Shown here: positions 50,979 to 63,936 of the stretch, one piece after another
Layout of the letters: the number at the start of each line of letters is the position of its first letter
Numbering within the stretch: the first letter of the stretch is position 1
The notes under the pieces: model-generated
What the model was told of the DNA's origin: nothing
Databases searched by the model: none
Seen by the model: the letters and a program-made list of their open reading frames with translations, nothing else
Assembly (NCBI RefSeq): GCF_041435355.1
Contig: NZ_CP108442.1
Location: 1,736,001 to 1,800,000, forward strand
DNA length: 64,000 bases
Source: Streptomyces sp. NBC_01276
GTDB lineage: Bacteria; Actinomycetota; Actinomycetes; Streptomycetales; Streptomycetaceae
Direction: 5' to 3'
Translations under genes and position numbers: made by a program

Positions 50979-53699
50979 ATGACGATGCTCACCCCTCGTT
51001 CCCCCACGAAGCTCGCCCCGCCGGGCCGCTCCCGCCGCGAGCGCAAGGCCTCCGAGCTGGAAGCCGCGACCCGCCTCGTCGGCGAGCGGCTCGTCGGCAT
51101 CAGCTCCCGCCCCGTCGTCCGGGTCCTCCAGGACGCGGACACCTCGTACAACGGCCTCACCCACGACGAGGCGGCGCTTCGCCTGCAGCGGCACGGCGCC
51201 AACACCGTCGCCCACGAGCGCGCCCCGCACTGGTCCGCCCAGCTCGCGAAGGCGTTCTGGAACCCCTTCATCGGCGTACTGGTCTTCCTGGCCGCCGTCA
51301 TGTTCTGGCAGGATCCCGCGGACCCCGGCGTCATCATCCTCTCCGTGATGGTGGGGCTCAGCGGGCTGCTGCGCTTCTGGCAGGAGTACCGCTCGGGCCG
51401 GGCCGCCGAGGCGCTGAAGAAGCTCGTCACCACCACCTGCGCGGTGCAGCGCCGGGCCGGCAGCGGCTCGGGCCCCACCACCTTCGAGGTGCCCATGGAC
51501 CAGGTGGTCCCGGGCGACCTGGTCAAGCTGGCCGCCGGCGATCTGATCCCGGCCGACCTGCGGATCCTCACCTCGAAGGACCTGATGGTCTCCCAGGCCG
51601 CGCTCTCCGGCGAGTCGCTGCCGGTGGCCAAGGCCGACACCCGCGCCGAGGACCTCGGCCAGCACGCCACCACCGACCCGGTCGAGGCCGACAACCTCTG
51701 CCTGATGGGCACCTCCGTCACCTCCGGCACCGCGACCGGCGTGGTCGTCGCCACCGGCGCCGACACCTACTTCGGCTCGATGGCCGGCTCGCTGGTCGGC
51801 GAGCGCCCGCAGACCAACTTCGACAACGGCGTGCGCCGGGTCAGCTTCCTGCTGATCCGCTTCATGCTGGTGATGGTCCCCGTCGTCTTCATGATCAACG
51901 GCTTCACCAAGGGCGACTGGAACGAAGCTTTCCTCTTCGGTATCGCCGTCGCGGTGGGCCTGACCCCCGAGATGCTGCCGATGGTGGTCTCCGCCAACCT
52001 GGCGCGCGGCGCGGTGGCCATGTCCAAGCGGAAGGTCGTCGTCAAGCGGCTCAACGCGATCCAGAACCTGGGCGCGATGGACGTCCTGTGCACCGACAAG
52101 ACCGGCACCCTCACCGAGGACCGCATCGTCCTGGACCGCTACCTGGACGTCCACGGCAACGAGGACGGCGAGGTCCTGGAGTACGGCTACCTCAACGCCC
52201 ACTTCCAGACCGGCCTGAGGAACCTGATGGACCGGGCGGTCATCAACCGCGTGGACGAGGCCGAGGAGGTTGTCGTCGACGCACGGTTCTCGATGGTCGA
52301 CGAGATCCCCTTCGACTTCGCCCGGCGCCGGATGTCCGTGGTCCTGAACCGCAACAGCGTGCTCGGCGCCGGCGGCCGCGCCGAGCACGTGATGATCACC
52401 AAGGGTGCGGTCGAGGAGGTCCTCGACCTGTGCACCCACATGAGGGACCGCGGCGAGAAGGTCGAACTGACCGATCAGCTGCGGTGGCACGTCACCCGGA
52501 TCGCCGAGGACAACAACCGGCGGGGCCTGCGGGTCCTGGCCGTCGCCACCCGTACGGTCGCCGCCCCGCGCGACACCTACTCCGTGGCCGACGAGGACGG
52601 TCTGACCCTGGTCGGCTTCCTCGCCTTCCTCGACCCGCCGAAGGCCTCCGCGGCCGCGGCCCTGCGCGGCCTGGCCGACAAGGGCATCGCCGTGAAGGTG
52701 GTCACCGGCGACAACGAGCTGGTGGCGGCCCGGGTCTGCGCCGACGTCGGCATCGAGGTGGGCCACGTGGTCGCGGGCGCCGAGCTGGACGGCCTCGACG
52801 AGGTGGCGCTGCGCGCGCTGGCCGCCCGTACGACGGTCTTCGCCAAGGTCAACCCCGTCCAGAAGGCCCGTATCGTGCGGGCGCTGCAGGCCGAGGGGCA
52901 CACGGTCGGCTTCCTCGGGGACGGGATCAACGACGCGGCGGCGCTGCGCGACGCCGACGTCGGCATCTCGGTCGACACCGCCGTCGACATCGCCAAGGAG
53001 TCGGCGGACATCATCCTGCTGGAGAAGGACCTGACCGTCCTGGAGCAGGGTGTCGTCCAGGGCCGGACCACCTTCGGCAACACCATCAAGTACATCAAGA
53101 TGACGGCCTCGTCGAACTTCGGCAACGTCTTCTCGGTGCTGGTGGCCAGCGCCTTCATCCCCTTCCAGCCGATGCTCGCGATCATGCTGCTGGTGCAGAA
53201 CCTGGTCTACGACATCGCCCAGCTGGCCACCCCGTGGGACCGGATGGACGAGGAGTACCTGCGCAAGCCGCGGAACTGGGACGCCAAGGGCATCTTCCGT
53301 TTCATGGTGACCATCGGGCCCATCAGCTCGATCTTCGACATCGCCATGTTCCTGATCATGTGGAACGTCTTCGCCGCCGACAACGAGGCCGCCCAGTCGC
53401 TCTTCCAGTCCGGCTGGTTCGTCGAGGGCCTGCTCTCGCAGACGCTGGTCGTCCACATGATCCGTACCCGCAAGATCCCCTTCCTCCAGTCGCGGGCCTC
53501 CTGGCCGGTGATGGTGATGACCGTCCTCGCGGTGCTGACCGGGCTCTGGCTGCCCTTCTCCCCGCTGGCTCCCTCGCTGGGCTTCGTGGCCCTGCCGGCG
53601 AGCTACTTCCCCTGGCTGATCGTCGTGCTCCTCGCGTACTGCACGCTCACCCAGCTGGTGAAGACCTGGTACATCCGCACCTTCAAGACCTGGCTGTAG
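50979..53699 (+). CDS. mgtA: Magnesium-translocating P-type ATPase (MgtA/MgtB type)
   Basis: A 906-residue P3B-type ATPase that imports Mg2+ at the cost of ATP. The phosphorylated aspartate is Asp373 (CTDKTGTLT). Actuator motif LSGESLPV (about 209-216), VGLTPEMLPM in helix 4 and GDGINDAAALRDADVGIS are visible, with about ten transmembrane helices. GGAGGGAGG precedes the ATG. The 556-base gap upstream holds a leader-peptide/attenuator arrangement. MgtC is encoded directly downstream. Confidence 0.95.
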   Translation: MTMLTPRSPTKLAPPGRSRRERKASELEAATRLVGERLVGISSRPVVRVLQDADTSYNGLTHDEAALRLQRHGANTVAHERAPHWSAQLAKAFWNPFIGVLVFLAAVMFWQDPADPGVIILSVMVGLSGLLRFWQEYRSGRAAEALKKLVTTTCAVQRRAGSGSGPTTFEVPMDQVVPGDLVKLAAGDLIPADLRILTSKDLMVSQAALSGESLPVAKADTRAEDLGQHATTDPVEADNLCLMGTSVTSGTATGVVVATGADTYFGSMAGSLVGERPQTNFDNGVRRVSFLLIRFMLVMVPVVFMINGFTKGDWNEAFLFGIAVAVGLTPEMLPMVVSANLARGAVAMSKRKVVVKRLNAIQNLGAMDVLCTDKTGTLTEDRIVLDRYLDVHGNEDGEVLEYGYLNAHFQTGLRNLMDRAVINRVDEAEEVVVDARFSMVDEIPFDFARRRMSVVLNRNSVLGAGGRAEHVMITKGAVEEVLDLCTHMRDRGEKVELTDQLRWHVTRIAEDNNRRGLRVLAVATRTVAAPRDTYSVADEDGLTLVGFLAFLDPPKASAAAALRGLADKGIAVKVVTGDNELVAARVCADVGIEVGHVVAGAELDGLDEVALRALAARTTVFAKVNPVQKARIVRALQAEGHTVGFLGDGINDAAALRDADVGISVDTAVDIAKESADIILLEKDLTVLEQGVVQGRTTFGNTIKYIKMTASSNFGNVFSVLVASAFIPFQPMLAIMLLVQNLVYDIAQLATPWDRMDEEYLRKPRNWDAKGIFRFMVTIGPISSIFDIAMFLIMWNVFAADNEAAQSLFQSGWFVEGLLSQTLVVHMIRTRKIPFLQSRASWPVMVMTVLAVLTGLWLPFSPLAPSLGFVALPASYFPWLIVVLLAYCTLTQLVKTWYIRTFKTWL

Positions 53700-53714
53700 G
53701 AAGGGGGCGGGCCG

Positions 53715-54440
53715 ATGACCCTGCTCACGGAATGGGAGATGGCCGGTCACCTGGCGGCCGCGCTCGGGTTCGGGGCGGTCATCGGCCTGGAACGGCAGTG
53801 GCGGGCCCGGTTGGCGGGCCTGCGCACCAACGCACTGGTGGCGGGCGGGGCCGCGCTGTTCGTGCTGCTCTCGCAGTACGGGTTCCTCGGCGCGGTCTCC
53901 GAGGTGGACTACGACGGCTCGCGGGTCGCCGCCCAGATCGTCTCCGGGATCGGTTTCCTGGGCGCCGGGGTGATCATGCGGGACGGGCTGAGCGTCCGGG
54001 GCCTGAACACGGCGGCCACCCTGTGGTGCTCGGCGGCCGTGGGCTGCCTGGCCGGGGTGGGCCTGTTCGTGCTGGCCGCCTTCGGCACGGCGGGCGTGGT
54101 GGGGGCGAACCTCCTGTTGCGCCCGCTGGGCCGGCGGCTCGACCGGGAGCCGCGCGGCGGGGCCGAGGTGGCCGTCGACTACCACTTCGAGGCGGTCTGC
54201 CTGGAGGCGGAGGAGGCCCACGTCCGCCACCGGGTGGCCGACGCCCTGGGCCGGCCCGGGTACCAGCTGCGGGAGATCCGCAGCCAGGACGGCCCGGTGC
54301 CGGGGCGGGTGACGGTGTCGGCGCTGCTGACCGCCGAGGGCGAGGGGTGCCGGGCGCTGGAGGAGGCGGTCAGCAACCTCTCCCTCGACCCCTCGGTCTC
54401 GGCGGTCAGCTGGTCGGTGGTACCCGATCCCGCACGCTGA
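53715..54440 (+). CDS. MgtC/SapB-family membrane protein
   Basis: A 241-residue protein with about five N-terminal transmembrane helices (conserved GAVIGLERQWRARLAGLRTN and GIGFLGAGVI) and a C-terminal ACT-like cytoplasmic domain (about 150-235). MgtC proteins help bacteria adapt to low Mg2+, partly by acting on ATP synthase. It starts 15 bases after mgtA, so both genes share the Mg-responsive leader, and it converges on ngcG with nine bases between stops. Confidence 0.92.
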   Translation: MTLLTEWEMAGHLAAALGFGAVIGLERQWRARLAGLRTNALVAGGAALFVLLSQYGFLGAVSEVDYDGSRVAAQIVSGIGFLGAGVIMRDGLSVRGLNTAATLWCSAAVGCLAGVGLFVLAAFGTAGVVGANLLLRPLGRRLDREPRGGAEVAVDYHFEAVCLEAEEAHVRHRVADALGRPGYQLREIRSQDGPVPGRVTVSALLTAEGEGCRALEEAVSNLSLDPSVSAVSWSVVPDPAR

Positions 54441-54449
54441 CGAGGGGAC

Positions 54450-55379
54450 CTACTTGAGCGTGGCGGAGGTCAGTCCGGCCTGGATCTGGCGCTGGAAGGA
54501 CAGGTAGACCACCACCATCGGGATGATCGCGATGGTCACGCCGGCGAACAGCACCGGCAGGTCCGTCTCGTACCCCATCTGCTGCTGGAGCTGGATCAGA
54601 CCCTGGGTGAGCAGGTAGCGCTCGGGGTCCGAGCCGCTCTGGGGCTGCATCAGCACGGAGGGCAGGATGTACTGGTTCCACTGCCCCAGGACATTGAATA
54701 TCCCGACGCTGATCAGGCCGGGCTTGGCCATCGGCAGCATCACCTGGAAGAAGATCCGGGTGTCGGAGGCCCCGTCGATCACCGCCGCCTCGTGCACCGC
54801 CGTCGGCAGGGTGCGGAAGAAGGAGTGCATGAAGAAGACCGTGAAGGGCATCGAGTAGGCGACGTACACCAGGACCAGCCCCTGGTAGCTGTTGAGCATG
54901 TCGAGCCGCTTGACCATGAAGAACAGCGGTACGAGCGCCAGGAAGACGGGGAACATGGCCCCGCTGACGAAGAAGTAGTAGATGAGGCGGTTCCCCCGGA
55001 AGGGGTACCGGGCCAGCACGTACGCGGCCATCGAGCCGAGCAGCATCGTCAGCGGTACCGAGAACACCATCACGATCATCGTGTTGGCGAAGTAGTCGCC
55101 GATGCCCTTGTCCCAGGCGCGGGCGAAGGCGTCGAGGTGCCAGTTGGAGGGCCAGCCGAGGGCCGATCCGCCGATCTGGGAGTCGGTCTTGAAGGAGCCG
55201 AGCATCAGCCAGAACAGCGGCAGGACGATCAGTATCGCCCAGACGGCCAGGAAGCTGTGGGAGAAGACGTTGAGCGCCATGCCGTCGGAGCGGCGGTTCT
55301 GGCCCTCCCCGGTCCGGCGGCCGCCGCCCCCGGACCGTTCCGCCGCGGCCTCGCCGGGCGCCTTGATCACTGTGGTCAT
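54450..55379 (-). CDS. ngcG: N-acetylglucosamine/chitobiose ABC permease
   Basis: A 309-residue inner-membrane permease of the MalG type with six transmembrane helices and the EAA loop EAAVIDGASDTRIFFQVMLPM. A Gly/Arg-rich cytoplasmic N-terminus precedes helix 1. It is the third gene of the ngcEFG operon, which in Streptomyces imports GlcNAc and chitobiose. The assignment rests on operon order, the neighbours and the DasR-like site upstream. Confidence 0.85.
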   Translation of the reverse strand: MTTVIKAPGEAAAERSGGGGRRTGEGQNRRSDGMALNVFSHSFLAVWAILIVLPLFWLMLGSFKTDSQIGGSALGWPSNWHLDAFARAWDKGIGDYFANTMIVMVFSVPLTMLLGSMAAYVLARYPFRGNRLIYYFFVSGAMFPVFLALVPLFFMVKRLDMLNSYQGLVLVYVAYSMPFTVFFMHSFFRTLPTAVHEAAVIDGASDTRIFFQVMLPMAKPGLISVGIFNVLGQWNQYILPSVLMQPQSGSDPERYLLTQGLIQLQQQMGYETDLPVLFAGVTIAIIPMVVVYLSFQRQIQAGLTSATLK

Positions 55380-55391
55380 GGTGTCTCCCGC

Positions 55392-56336
55392 TCAGAACTC
55401 GATGCGCTCGCGGCGGGTGGCGCGCAGCGTGACAAGGGAAAGGATCATGGTGAGGACCAGCATGACCACGCCCATGGCGCAGGCGTAGCCGCTCTTGCCG
55501 AAGTAGAGGAAGTTGCGCATCAGCACGGTCGCCATGACCTCGCTGTGGTGGTCCGGCCCTCCGCCGAACTGGCCGGAGGTCATCGTCGACACCAGGACGA
55601 ACATGTCCATCGCGGCAATGCCCAGGTAGACCGCCGAGGTCTGTACGGAGTCCCAGAGCAGGGGCAGCGTGACCTTGACGAAGGTCTGGGCCCGGCCGGC
55701 GCCGTCCAGCAGGGCGGCCTCGTAGATGTCCTTGGGAATGGACTGCATGGCCGCGGAGAAGAGCACCAGGTAGAAGCCGACGCCGTGCCAGACGACCACG
55801 AGCAGCAGGCACCAGAGCACCAGGTCCGGCTCGTTGAGCCATTCGACCGGGTGCGCCGGGTCGACGAGGCCGAGGCGGATGAGGAAGCCGTTGAGCAGCC
55901 CGCCCTCGTCGCTGCGGTACACGGCGCCGAACAGAACCGCAAGGATGGCGAGGGAGAGGACCTGCGGGAAGAAGTAGACGATCTTGTAGAAGGCGGAGCC
56001 CCGGACGCCCCTGACACCGCCCGCCCCGCTGCGCCCTCCCACGTTCACCATGAAGGCGAAGAAGAGGGCGAGCAGGATGGTCAGCGCCGGGACGAACAGC
56101 AGGAGCAGCAGGTTGTGCCACAGGGCGCCGAGGAAGACCTCGTCCTTCATCAGGGCCGTGTAGTTGTCCAGGCCGACGAAGCCGAACGTCGGCGACTGGC
56201 CGGACCAGTTGGTGAAGGAATAGCCGAACGTCTGGACGTACGGCCAGATGACGAAGGTCAGGTACAGCGCGAGGGGCAGGACGAGGAAACCGGCGATGAA
56301 GCCGACCCGCCGTCTGCTCGTGGCTACTTGGCTCAT
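55392..56336 (-). CDS. ngcF: N-acetylglucosamine/chitobiose ABC permease
   Basis: A 314-residue MalF-type permease with six transmembrane helices and an EAA loop (YEAALLDGAGRAQTFVKVTLP). It begins with a short cytoplasmic SQVATSRRRVG segment. It lies between ngcE and ngcG and pairs with NgcG in the channel. As is usual for these systems in Streptomyces, no ATPase gene is present; a shared ATPase such as MsiK is expected elsewhere. Confidence 0.85.
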   Translation of the reverse strand: MSQVATSRRRVGFIAGFLVLPLALYLTFVIWPYVQTFGYSFTNWSGQSPTFGFVGLDNYTALMKDEVFLGALWHNLLLLLFVPALTILLALFFAFMVNVGGRSGAGGVRGVRGSAFYKIVYFFPQVLSLAILAVLFGAVYRSDEGGLLNGFLIRLGLVDPAHPVEWLNEPDLVLWCLLLVVVWHGVGFYLVLFSAAMQSIPKDIYEAALLDGAGRAQTFVKVTLPLLWDSVQTSAVYLGIAAMDMFVLVSTMTSGQFGGGPDHHSEVMATVLMRNFLYFGKSGYACAMGVVMLVLTMILSLVTLRATRRERIEF

Positions 56337-56361
56337 GGGTGTCCGTCCCTGGGACGCGGTG

Positions 56362-57789
56362 TCAGCTGCGGTGGTTGTTCTTGGCGCTCGGGTCCTTGGC
56401 GGCCTTGTCCACCGCGGCCTGGGCCCGCTTGATCCACTCCTTTGGCTGGATCCGCTTGGCCATCAGCTCGTTGGACGCGTCCTGGATCTCGGTGTCCATC
56501 GCGCTGTACCAGTCGGGGTACAGGAAATTGAAGGTGTTGTCCCCGGCCGCCTTGAGCGCCGTCACCGCCGACTGGGTGCCCGGCCGCAGTTTGACGTTGG
56601 GGTCGACGCCGTCCTTGACCACGGTGAGCGAGTTGGCCTGCTGGGCGAAGAGCGTGGACCACTCGCGGGAGAGCATCGAGCGGACGAACTCCAGGCCGCC
56701 CGCCTTGTTGGCGGCCTTCTCCGGGACGATGAAGGGTTCGCCCGCACCCGCCCGGATGGCCTCGAAGGACAGCTTGCTGTCGGCCAGCGGCGGCACCGGC
56801 AGGAACTGCATGTCGAAGTCGCCGGGGGTCTGCTTGAGCTGCTCGTTCTCCAGCCAGGAGCCCGAGGGGATGAAGGCCGCCTTGTACTGGTTCCAGGCGG
56901 TCTGCGACTCCGTGTGGGTGAGGCCGTTGGTGCCCGGCATCAGCAGGTCCTTCTCGACGACCTCGTACACGGCCTCGATCGCGGCGAGGGCGGCGGCGCT
57001 GCCCTCGAAGGCGTTCGGCTCCAGGTTGTCGATGGCCTTCATGGCCTCCAGACCGCCCTTCTTGGCGATCAGGTCCATGATGACGACGTTGATGTAGTAC
57101 GGGTACTTGCCCTGGTGGGCGAGGCCGCCGAGGCCGGCGTCCTTGGCCTTCTTGCAGACGTCGAGGAACTCGTCCCAGGTCTTGGGCGCCGTCCAGCCCT
57201 TCTCCTTGAAGAGCTTGCCGGAGTACCAGAAGCCGAACACCGTGTAGACGTAGTTGAGCGCGACGAACTTGCCGCCCTGCATGCCCTGCTCGACGGTGCC
57301 CGCGATCAGCGTGTCCCGGACCTTCTTGGAGGGGTCGTCGAGCGAGGGGGCGTCGAGCACCGGGGCGAGGTCGGCGAGCTGGCCGCCCTTGGCGAGGACG
57401 TCCAGCTTGATCTTCTGGGCGCCGGAGTCGTCGACGACGTCCGGCGGGGTGCCGCCGTTGAAGCGCGTCTGCAGCTTTCCGGTGATCTCCTGGGTGCCCA
57501 GGTGGCTGCTGGTGGTGCCCCATTTCTTGTCGAAGGCGGCCTCCCAGGCCTTCGCGTAGTCGTCGCCGAAGCCGCCCTTGAAGACGACGACGTCGAGCTT
57601 GCCGCCCTTGGCGACGCCGAAGGGGTTCTCCTTGGTCACCGGCGCCTTGTCCGGGCCCTTGGTGGAGCCGTCCTCACCGCCGGAGGCGCAGGCGGACAGG
57701 AAGCTCATCGTCGGTACCGTGATCAGTCCGAGTGCGGCCGAGCGCTTGATCAGATCGCGGCGGCCGAGGCCCTCACCAGTGGATCCCAT
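56362..57789 (-). CDS. ngcE: N-acetylglucosamine/chitobiose-binding lipoprotein
   Basis: A 475-residue extracellular solute-binding protein. The signal peptide has a twin-arginine-like RRDLIK (10-15) and ends in a lipobox LSAC (Cys34). The rest is a type 2 sugar-binding fold with several Trp residues. ATG at 57789 is taken because GAGGA lies eight bases upstream; ATG at 57795 would be too close. A 13/16 DasR-type site lies at 57924-57939, fitting a GlcNAc-responsive operon. Confidence 0.88.
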   Translation of the reverse strand: MGSTGEGLGRRDLIKRSAALGLITVPTMSFLSACASGGEDGSTKGPDKAPVTKENPFGVAKGGKLDVVVFKGGFGDDYAKAWEAAFDKKWGTTSSHLGTQEITGKLQTRFNGGTPPDVVDDSGAQKIKLDVLAKGGQLADLAPVLDAPSLDDPSKKVRDTLIAGTVEQGMQGGKFVALNYVYTVFGFWYSGKLFKEKGWTAPKTWDEFLDVCKKAKDAGLGGLAHQGKYPYYINVVIMDLIAKKGGLEAMKAIDNLEPNAFEGSAAALAAIEAVYEVVEKDLLMPGTNGLTHTESQTAWNQYKAAFIPSGSWLENEQLKQTPGDFDMQFLPVPPLADSKLSFEAIRAGAGEPFIVPEKAANKAGGLEFVRSMLSREWSTLFAQQANSLTVVKDGVDPNVKLRPGTQSAVTALKAAGDNTFNFLYPDWYSAMDTEIQDASNELMAKRIQPKEWIKRAQAAVDKAAKDPSAKNNHRS

Positions 57790-57923
57790 GCTCATGTCCT
57801 CGCCTTCGTCAGAAGTGTGAAGGAGGCCGGAAAACACGGCTGTTGCCGTGCATGCGGACGCACCGCAGGTCCCCGCCCGTCCCCCGGTCCGGAGCCGCTC
57901 GTGCCGCGGTGGGCCGGACGCGC

Positions 57924-57939
57924 ACAGGTATAGTCCACT
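57924..57939. promoter_or_regulatory. DasR-responsive-element-like site (dre) upstream of ngcE
   Basis: ACAGGTATAGTCCACT matches the DasR consensus ACTGGTCTAGACCACT at 13 of 16 positions and keeps the GGT...TCCAC core. It lies 135-150 bases before the ngcE start. DasR represses GlcNAc and chitin genes and releases DNA on binding glucosamine-6-phosphate. Confidence 0.68.
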
Positions 57940-58032
57940 TCCGTTCATGTGAGCAAGATCATGCGCACGGTTGTCCGTCAGCTTTTCCGAGTTGAGACCT
58001 CCCCGAAACCTGGCTTCCGGCCAAATAAGCGA

Positions 58033-58067
58033 AAGGGCCGTACCCCCGTGTCGGGGATACGGCCCTT
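58033..58067 (-). terminator. Terminator downstream of acnA
   Basis: AAGGGCCGTA (58033-58042) pairs with TACGGCCCTT (58058-58067), and an inner CCCC/GGGG stem adds stability. It lies 31 bases past the acnA stop on the minus strand. Confidence 0.75.
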
Positions 58068-58097
58068 CGGTGCCGCCCGAGTCGGCGGCCGCAGCGC

Positions 58098-61525
<3,428 letters not shown>

Positions 61526-61535
61526 CCCGGCCCGC

Positions 61536-62222
61536 CGGCCCGTCGCCCTCGTCGGCGGCGACGGGCACGACCTGTGGGGCAATCAGCGGGCCCTGGACAT
61601 CGCCGGGATCGCGGCGGCCACGCCCGACCCGGGCGCTCTCGGCGCAGCAGGCCGAGGACCCGGACGTCGCGCCGGCGTACGCACGCGGCCTGCGGCGGGA
61701 GTTCGAGGGGGTGCCGGGGTTCCGGTTCGGGATGGTCAAGGTCTTCCTGGACGGGGTCGTCGAGCACCCGGCGCAGACGGCCGCCCTGCTGGATCCGTAC
61801 CTCGACGGGCAGGGCGGCCCGGCCCCGAACCGGGGCGGGCTCCGCACCTCGGCGGCGGACTACGGCCGGCTCGGCGCCGCCTTCAACCGGGCCGGCAGAT
61901 GCACGCCCACGGACTCGGAGACCGGGCGGTACGCGCCGCTTTGGGTGGATACGCGTACGCCCGTCAGGTGACGGGGCACCGGAACGTGACGCGCTGTCCG
62001 GTGGCCGACGTCAGCGGGACGGGCGTACGGATGGCCCTGGCCGGCGGCCTCGTGGTGCACGACCCCGACTCGGAGGCGGGACGGGCGGCTTCGGCGCGCG
62101 CGGCCCCCGCAGTGGCGGCGGCGTCGCGGCCGGACCCGTACGCGACGGTCCACGGGGGCGACAGGGGCCGGCACCGCTTCCTGCGGGCACCGAGGCGGAC
62201 GGAGCCGCCGGCGCGGGACCGG
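61536..62222 (+). pseudogene. YtcJ-type amidohydrolase remnant
   Basis: Family-like stretches appear in successive plus-strand frames: VALVGGDGHDLWGNQRALDI (about 61543-61602), GMVKVFLDGVVEHPAQTAAL (about 61731) and MHAHGLGDRAVRAALGGYA (about 61899). Joined, they follow the order of amidohydrolase family 3 proteins, so at least two frameshifts and large deletions have occurred. Short stop-free frames between them do not form one gene. Confidence 0.62.
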
Positions 62223-62332
62223 TGACCCGTCCGGCCGACTCCGCGTGCACCGCGCGCGTTCCGGCCCCACCATGGGAGCCGAGCGGGAGCTGACGGAGGG
62301 TTACACCCGTACGCCACGCCCGGCGCGAGCCG

Positions 62333-62350
62333 AATCTCATATCTGAGATA
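62333..62350. promoter_or_regulatory. Operator-like inverted repeat just upstream of the XRE-MurA gene
   Basis: AATCTC-N6-GAGATA, with arms ATCTCA/TGAGAT centred on TATC, ends 10 bases before the ATG at 62361. It shares ATCTC-N6-GAGATA with the acnA site. A protein bound here would block initiation, consistent with autorepression by the XRE domain. Confidence 0.6.
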
Positions 62351-62360
62351 CGGTGCACCC

Positions 62361-63890
62361 ATGGCAGACGACTACCTCGTACGCATCGGCAAGCTCATCC
62401 GTGACGCCCGGCAACACCGCGGCTGGACACAGAGTCAGCTCGCCGACGCACTCGGCACCAGCCAGAGCGCCGTGAACCGCATCGAACGCGGCAACCAGAA
62501 CATCAGCCTTGAGATGATCGCCCGCATCGGGGAAGCCCTCGACAGCGAGATCGTCTCCCTGGGCTACGCCGGGCCGATGCACCTGCGCGTCGTGGGCGGC
62601 CGTCGCCTGTCCGGTGCCATCGACGTCAAGACGAGCAAGAACGCGTGCGTCGCCCTGCTGTGCGCCACGCTGCTCAACAAGGGCCGTACGGTGCTGCGCC
62701 GGGTGGCGCGCATCGAGGAGGTCTACCGGCTCCTCGAAGTCCTGAACTCCATCGGCGTCCGCACCCGCTGGATCAACGAGGGCGTGGACCTGGAGATCGT
62801 CCCGCCGGCCCGTCTCGACATGGACGCCATGGACGCGGACGCGGCCCGCCGCACCCGCAGCATCATCATGTTCCTGGGCCCCCTGCTGCACCGGATGGAC
62901 CACTTCCGCCTGCCGTACGCCGGCGGCTGCGACCTCGGCACCCGGACCATCGAGCCGCACATGATCGCCCTGCGCCGCTTCGGCCTGGACATCACCGCGA
63001 CCGAGGGCATCTACCACGCGCAGGTCGAGGCCGGGGTCTCCCCCGACCGCCCGATCGTGCTGACCGAGCGCGGGGACACGGTCACCGAGAACGCCCTGCT
63101 GGCCGCGGCCCGCCACGACGGCGTGTCGGTCATCCGCAACGCCTCCTCCAACTACATGGTCCAGGACCTCTGCTTCTTCCTGGAGGCGCTGGGCGTCAAG
63201 GTCGAGGGCATCGGCACCACCACGCTCACCGTCCACGGCGTCCCCGTCATCGACGTCGACGTGGACTACTCCCCCTCGGAGGACCCGGTCGAGGCGATGA
63301 GCCTGCTCGCCGCCGCCGTCGTCACCGAGTCGGAGCTGACGATCCGCCGGGTCCCGATCGAGTTCATGGAGATCGAGCTCGCGGTGCTGGAGGAGATGGG
63401 CCTCGACCACGACCGCTCCGCGGAGTACGTGGCCGACAACGGCCGCACCCGCCTGGTCGACCTCACGGTCCGCCCCTCGAAGCTCGAAGCGCCGATCGAC
63501 AAGATCCACCCGATGCCCTTCCCCGGGCTGAACATCGACAACGTCCCGTTCTTCGCCGCCATCGCCGCGGTCGCCCAGGGCCAGACCCTGATCCACGACT
63601 GGGTGTACGACAACCGGGCCATCTACCTGACCGACCTCAACCGCCTCGGCGGCCGCCTCCAGCTCCTGGACCCGCACCGCGTCCTGGTCGAGGGCCCCAC
63701 CCGCTGGCGCGCCGCCGAGATGATGTGCCCGCCGGCCCTGCGCCCGGCGGTGGTCGTCCTGCTCGCCATGATGGCGGCCGAGGGCACCTCGGTGCTGCGC
63801 AACGTCTACGTCATCAACCGCGGCTACGAGGAGCTCGCCGAGCGCCTCAACTCCGTGGGCGCCCAGATCGAGATCTTCCGCGACATCTGA
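62361..63890 (+). CDS. MurA-like enolpyruvyl transferase with N-terminal XRE HTH
   Basis: A 509-residue fusion. Residues 1-68 are an XRE-type DNA-binding domain (WTQSQLADALGTSQSAVNRIE). From about 75 it is an EPSP-synthase/MurA fold: Lys93-Asn94 (SKNA), Cys190 in AGGCDLGTRTIEPH and Arg195, all positions used by MurA to bind PEP and UDP-GlcNAc. Canonical MurA is about 420 residues without an HTH. It could be a catalytically active sensor or a regulator that uses the fold to sense PEP or UDP-GlcNAc. From memory, S. coelicolor SCO5998 next to acnA is the equivalent. Confidence 0.9.
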   Translation: MADDYLVRIGKLIRDARQHRGWTQSQLADALGTSQSAVNRIERGNQNISLEMIARIGEALDSEIVSLGYAGPMHLRVVGGRRLSGAIDVKTSKNACVALLCATLLNKGRTVLRRVARIEEVYRLLEVLNSIGVRTRWINEGVDLEIVPPARLDMDAMDADAARRTRSIIMFLGPLLHRMDHFRLPYAGGCDLGTRTIEPHMIALRRFGLDITATEGIYHAQVEAGVSPDRPIVLTERGDTVTENALLAAARHDGVSVIRNASSNYMVQDLCFFLEALGVKVEGIGTTTLTVHGVPVIDVDVDYSPSEDPVEAMSLLAAAVVTESELTIRRVPIEFMEIELAVLEEMGLDHDRSAEYVADNGRTRLVDLTVRPSKLEAPIDKIHPMPFPGLNIDNVPFFAAIAAVAQGQTLIHDWVYDNRAIYLTDLNRLGGRLQLLDPHRVLVEGPTRWRAAEMMCPPALRPAVVVLLAMMAAEGTSVLRNVYVINRGYEELAERLNSVGAQIEIFRDI

Positions 63891-63936
63891 GGATCAGGGC
63901 ATACCGGGACCGACCGGGACACGGTTCGTCACCCGG

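Noticed and set aside
50625..54230. Long minus-strand open frame opposite mgtA and mgtC
   Set aside because: The mgtA and mgtC frames are certain by motifs; this one is rich in Asp/Gly/His/Arg without domains.
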